Below are positions 5,520-7,692 of a stretch of 7,692 nucleotides of DNA, piece after piece; the stretch's first letter is position 1, and every line of letters begins with the position of its first letter. Source of the stretch: Nitriliruptoraceae bacterium (lineage in GTDB: Bacteria > Actinomycetota > Nitriliruptoria > Nitriliruptorales > Nitriliruptoraceae); contig SKTG01000107.1 in NCBI GenBank assembly GCA_007118045.1, positions 1 through 7,692 on the forward strand, given 5' to 3'. Under the pieces are notes generated by a model, which worked only from the letters and a program-made list of their open reading frames with translations, had not been told where the DNA came from and ran no database searches. The translations under genes were made by a program, and so were the position numbers.

Positions 5520-6463
5520 GCGAGGTCCACCCGGTCACCGCGGCGGAGGTCGAGGCCGCACGTGGCCGCATCGCCGGCCACACGCGTCGCACCCCCGTCC
5601 TCGCGCTCGAACGCGACGAGCTCGGGTTGGCGCCGAGCGGCGCGCCGATCCGCGCCAAGCTCGAGGTGTTGCAGCCGACGGGCTCGTTCAAGGTGCGCGG
5701 GGCGATGTCGTTGTTGCGCGGCATCGAGGTGCCCCGGGACGGGGTCGTCGCGGCCTCCGGAGGCAACCACGGGCTGGCCATCGCCTGGGCCGCTCGGCGC
5801 CTCGGGCACCCGGCCACGATCGTGGTGCCGGCCACCTCGCCGCCGGAGAAGATCGAGCCGATCCGAGCCTCGGGAGCACGGCTCACCGTCGTCGACGGCT
5901 TCTACGCGGCGGCGGCGCAGGAAGCCGACCGGCTGGTCGCGACCGGCGAGCGGGTGCTGGCACACCCGTACGACCAGCGCGAGGTGGTGGCCGGCCAGGG
6001 CACGGCGACGGCCGAGCTGCTCGAGGACGGTGGGCTCGACACGGTGCTGGTCGCCTGTGGTGGCGGTGGGCTGCTGGCCGGAGCGCTGGCGGCCGCCGGG
6101 CCCGACGTACGCGTCGTGGCGGTCGAGACCACCGGCACCGCCGCGCTCCACGCGGCGTTGACGGCCGGTGAGCGGGTCGAGGTCCAGGTCGGCGGGGTGG
6201 CAGCGTCGGCGCTCGGTGCCCCGCGGCTCGGGGCCCTCGCCTGGGCGGCGCGGGAGCGGCTGGCGGGCAGCCTCGTGGTCGAGGACGACGAGGTCGTCCG
6301 GGCACAGCGCCGCCTCTGGTCGGCGGCCCGCGTCGTCGCCGAACCCGGTGGGGCGACCGCGCTCGCCGCACTGACGTCGGGCGCCTACGTACCGGGACCC
6401 GACGAACGGGTCGGCGTGCTCGTCTGCGGTGCGAACACCGATCCGGGCAGCGTCGTCGGCTGA
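5516..6463 (+). CDS. PLP-dependent threonine/serine dehydratase-like enzyme
   Basis: This is a fold-type II pyridoxal-phosphate enzyme. Members deaminate threonine or serine to 2-oxobutyrate or pyruvate; some are serine racemases or act on related hydroxy-amino acids. The PLP lysine is K59 in PTGSFKVRGA. The substrate/cofactor loop is SGGNHG at 81-86, and the phosphate-binding tetraglycine loop is CGGGGLLAG at 181-189. The C-terminus has VLVCGANTDP. At 315 residues it is a single catalytic domain without an ACT regulatory domain, so it is unlikely to be the isoleucine-feedback-regulated IlvA; SGGNHG in place of SAGNHA also suggests a side branch. The chosen start is CTG at 5516, which overlaps the clpX stop (CTGA) and has AGGAG 8 nt upstream. 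It gives MSEVHPVTAAEVEAARGRIAGHTRRTPVL in family register (first residues only quoted as MSEVHPVTAAEV). GTG at 5417 would overlap clpX by about 100 nt and add 33 low-complexity residues. TTG in the ELGLAP region would delete the conserved N-terminal helix. Substrate is not determined by sequence. Confidence 0.85.
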   Translation: MSEVHPVTAAEVEAARGRIAGHTRRTPVLALERDELGLAPSGAPIRAKLEVLQPTGSFKVRGAMSLLRGIEVPRDGVVAASGGNHGLAIAWAARRLGHPATIVVPATSPPEKIEPIRASGARLTVVDGFYAAAAQEADRLVATGERVLAHPYDQREVVAGQGTATAELLEDGGLDTVLVACGGGGLLAGALAAAGPDVRVVAVETTGTAALHAALTAGERVEVQVGGVAASALGAPRLGALAWAARERLAGSLVVEDDEVVRAQRRLWSAARVVAEPGGATALAALTSGAYVPGPDERVGVLVCGANTDPGSVVG

Positions 6464-6688
6464 GACCCCACGGAGCGACGGTCGCGGTTGCGGCGATCCG
6501 ATCGGTCCGCCACGGCACGCCACCGACCCACCGCCCCCCCACGGGGTCGTAGGGGTGAGCCCGCATGCGCAGGCGGTGGCCGCCCTGTCACCCTGGTGCC
6601 CGGAGGCGGTTCCCGAGCACCGTGGCGGTCCCGGAGCACCCGGAACGGCGCGACGCGTGGAGGCCGCCGAGCGACGAGGAGCGATCCG
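6464..6688. other. Intergenic gap with imperfect 19-bp-period direct repeat
   Basis: These 225 bp separate the dehydratase from the membrane-protein gene. Two related 17-mers, GGCGGTTCCCGAGCACC (6605-6621) and GGCGGTCCCGGAGCACC (6624-6640), start 19 bp apart. The second can also pair through CCGGAGCACC (6631-6640) with GGTGCCCGG (6595-6603), one base bulged. This could be a regulator-binding pair or a weak terminator. No clear promoter or gene is seen. Confidence 0.35.
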
Positions 6689-7692
6689 GTGGGCAAGCCA
6701 CGGCACCATCTGGACCGGTGGGTCGCCGCCGGCCTGCTCGATCCCGACCAGGCCGCGGCGATCGCGAAGCACGAGACCGCCGATGACCGCACCCAACGCC
6801 GGGGCGTCACGGCCGAGGCGATCGGCTACGTCGGTGCCGCGCTGGCGCTCGGCGCGGTCGGCCTGCTGGTGGCGGACGCCTGGCCACGGTTCACGGTGGG
6901 GGGCCGCATCGCCCTGGCGAGCCTGCTGACCGTCGTTGCCGCCGGTGCCGGCGCCGCCGTCGCCCGGGCCGATGCCACGGCGATGCGACGTCTGGGCGGC
7001 CTGCTGCTGGCCGCCGCCGCGCTCGGAGCCGCGTGGGTGACGGCGTTGGTGGCCTCGGACGTCCTGGACTGGGAGACGGCGCCGCTCGTCATCGTCGTCG
7101 GATCGGCCGCGGCGGTGCTCGCGTCGGTCTGCCTGGCCGCGGTGCCCTCCTTCCCCCTGCAGCTGGTCGGCCTCGCCGGCCTCCAGACCGTGGCCTGTGG
7201 CCTGCTCCTGCTACCTCGGTTGACACCGAACGCGGCCTGGTTCGGCCTCGTCGCATGGTCGGTCGCGATCGTCTGGGCGTTGCTCGGCCGCGCGGGCGTG
7301 GTGCGGCCACCGGTCGCGGCAACGGTGCTCGGCGGTGCGGCGGCGTTGCTCGCGTTGCAGTTCGGCGCCTTCGGTGACGGTCGCACCGCGCTGCTCCTGC
7401 TCGGCGTGGTCACTGCCGCGACGTGGGTCGGTCTCGCGGTCGGTGACGGTCGGTGGACCGATCTGGTCGTCGGCGGTGTGGGGTTGTTCGTGTTCGTTCC
7501 CCAGGTGGTCTTCGAGCTGTTCGGCGACGCGATCGGCGCGCCGGCGACCCTGCTGGTGGTCGGGCTGCTGCTGGTGCTCCTGGCGACCGGGCTCGGTCGT
7601 GCCCGCCGCGAGGTGCCCCGCGGCAGCGGCCGGTCCGACGGCGCGAGCGGGGGGCGCGGCGACGACGCGGGCTGCGCGACCGGGGGGGTGGG
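6689..7692 (+). CDS. DUF2157-type multi-pass membrane protein, C-terminus beyond the window
   Basis: The frame is open from GTG at 6689 to the window edge, 334 full codons. GAGGAG (6676-6681) lies 7 nt before the GTG, which fixes the start. Residues 8-30 (LDRWVAAGLLDPDQAAAIAKHE) form a short soluble helical head of the kind found at the N-terminus of DUF2157 proteins. About ten hydrophobic segments follow, roughly at 43-63, 73-93, 102-123, 131-153, 157-176, 182-200, 208-228, 233-252, 257-279 and 285-303. An arginine- and glycine-rich tail (304-334) begins after the last segment and is probably cytoplasmic. The function of DUF2157 proteins is unknown to me, so none is assigned. The gene lies 225 bp after the dehydratase in the same direction and may have its own promoter. 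It was recognised by translation, because no stop falls within the window. Confidence 0.8.
   Translation, partial: MGKPRHHLDRWVAAGLLDPDQAAAIAKHETADDRTQRRGVTAEAIGYVGAALALGAVGLLVADAWPRFTVGGRIALASLLTVVAAGAGAAVARADATAMRRLGGLLLAAAALGAAWVTALVASDVLDWETAPLVIVVGSAAAVLASVCLAAVPSFPLQLVGLAGLQTVACGLLLLPRLTPNAAWFGLVAWSVAIVWALLGRAGVVRPPVAATVLGGAAALLALQFGAFGDGRTALLLLGVVTAATWVGLAVGDGRWTDLVVGGVGLFVFVPQVVFELFGDAIGAPATLLVVGLLLVLLATGLGRARREVPRGSGRSDGASGGRGDDAGCATGGV

Noticed and set aside
5123..6796. 557-codon minus-strand frame opposite clpX end and the dehydratase
   Set aside because: It has low-complexity composition and overlaps two genes with clear motifs; its length is explained by scarcity of stop codons at this GC.

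Overview
The window is very GC-rich (codons ending mostly in G or C, GTG starts used freely) and carries the housekeeping block trigger factor - ClpP - ClpX. ClpP resembles actinobacterial ClpP2, which points to a high-GC actinobacterium. The very acidic lipoprotein and the acidic trigger-factor tail would suit a salt-tolerant lineage such as the Nitriliruptoria, but that placement is inference; no rRNA or lineage marker is present.

Layout. (1) 1-519, minus strand: N-terminal part of a GAF sensor protein that runs off the left edge. (2) 520-853: a divergent intergenic region of about 330 bp with dyads but no convincing gene. (3) 854-2284, plus: trigger factor (tig). (4) 2348-2385: a strong hairpin terminator shared by two convergent genes. 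(5) 2400-3128, minus: an extremely acidic, lysine-free lipoprotein inserted between tig and clpP. (6) 3341-4003 clpP and 4233-5519 clpX, both plus, separated by 229 bp holding a hairpin and a tandem repeat. (7) 5516-6463, plus: a PLP-dependent threonine/serine dehydratase-like enzyme that appears to start at a CTG codon overlapping the clpX stop. (8) 6689-7692, plus: the first 334 codons of a DUF2157-type multi-pass membrane protein running off the right edge.

How the genes fit together. Trigger factor folds nascent chains at the ribosome, and ClpX unfolds tagged or damaged proteins and feeds them to ClpP, so the core is a protein quality-control locus. The dehydratase is probably co-translated with ClpX but has no known role in proteolysis. 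The lipoprotein, GAF protein and DUF2157 protein look like independent neighbours.

I see no mobile element, CRISPR array, RNA gene or defence system. The points that deserve a second look are the CTG start, the lysine-free lipoprotein, the replaced PPIase residue in trigger factor, the single ClpP2-like clpP, and the repeats and dyads in the intergenic regions.
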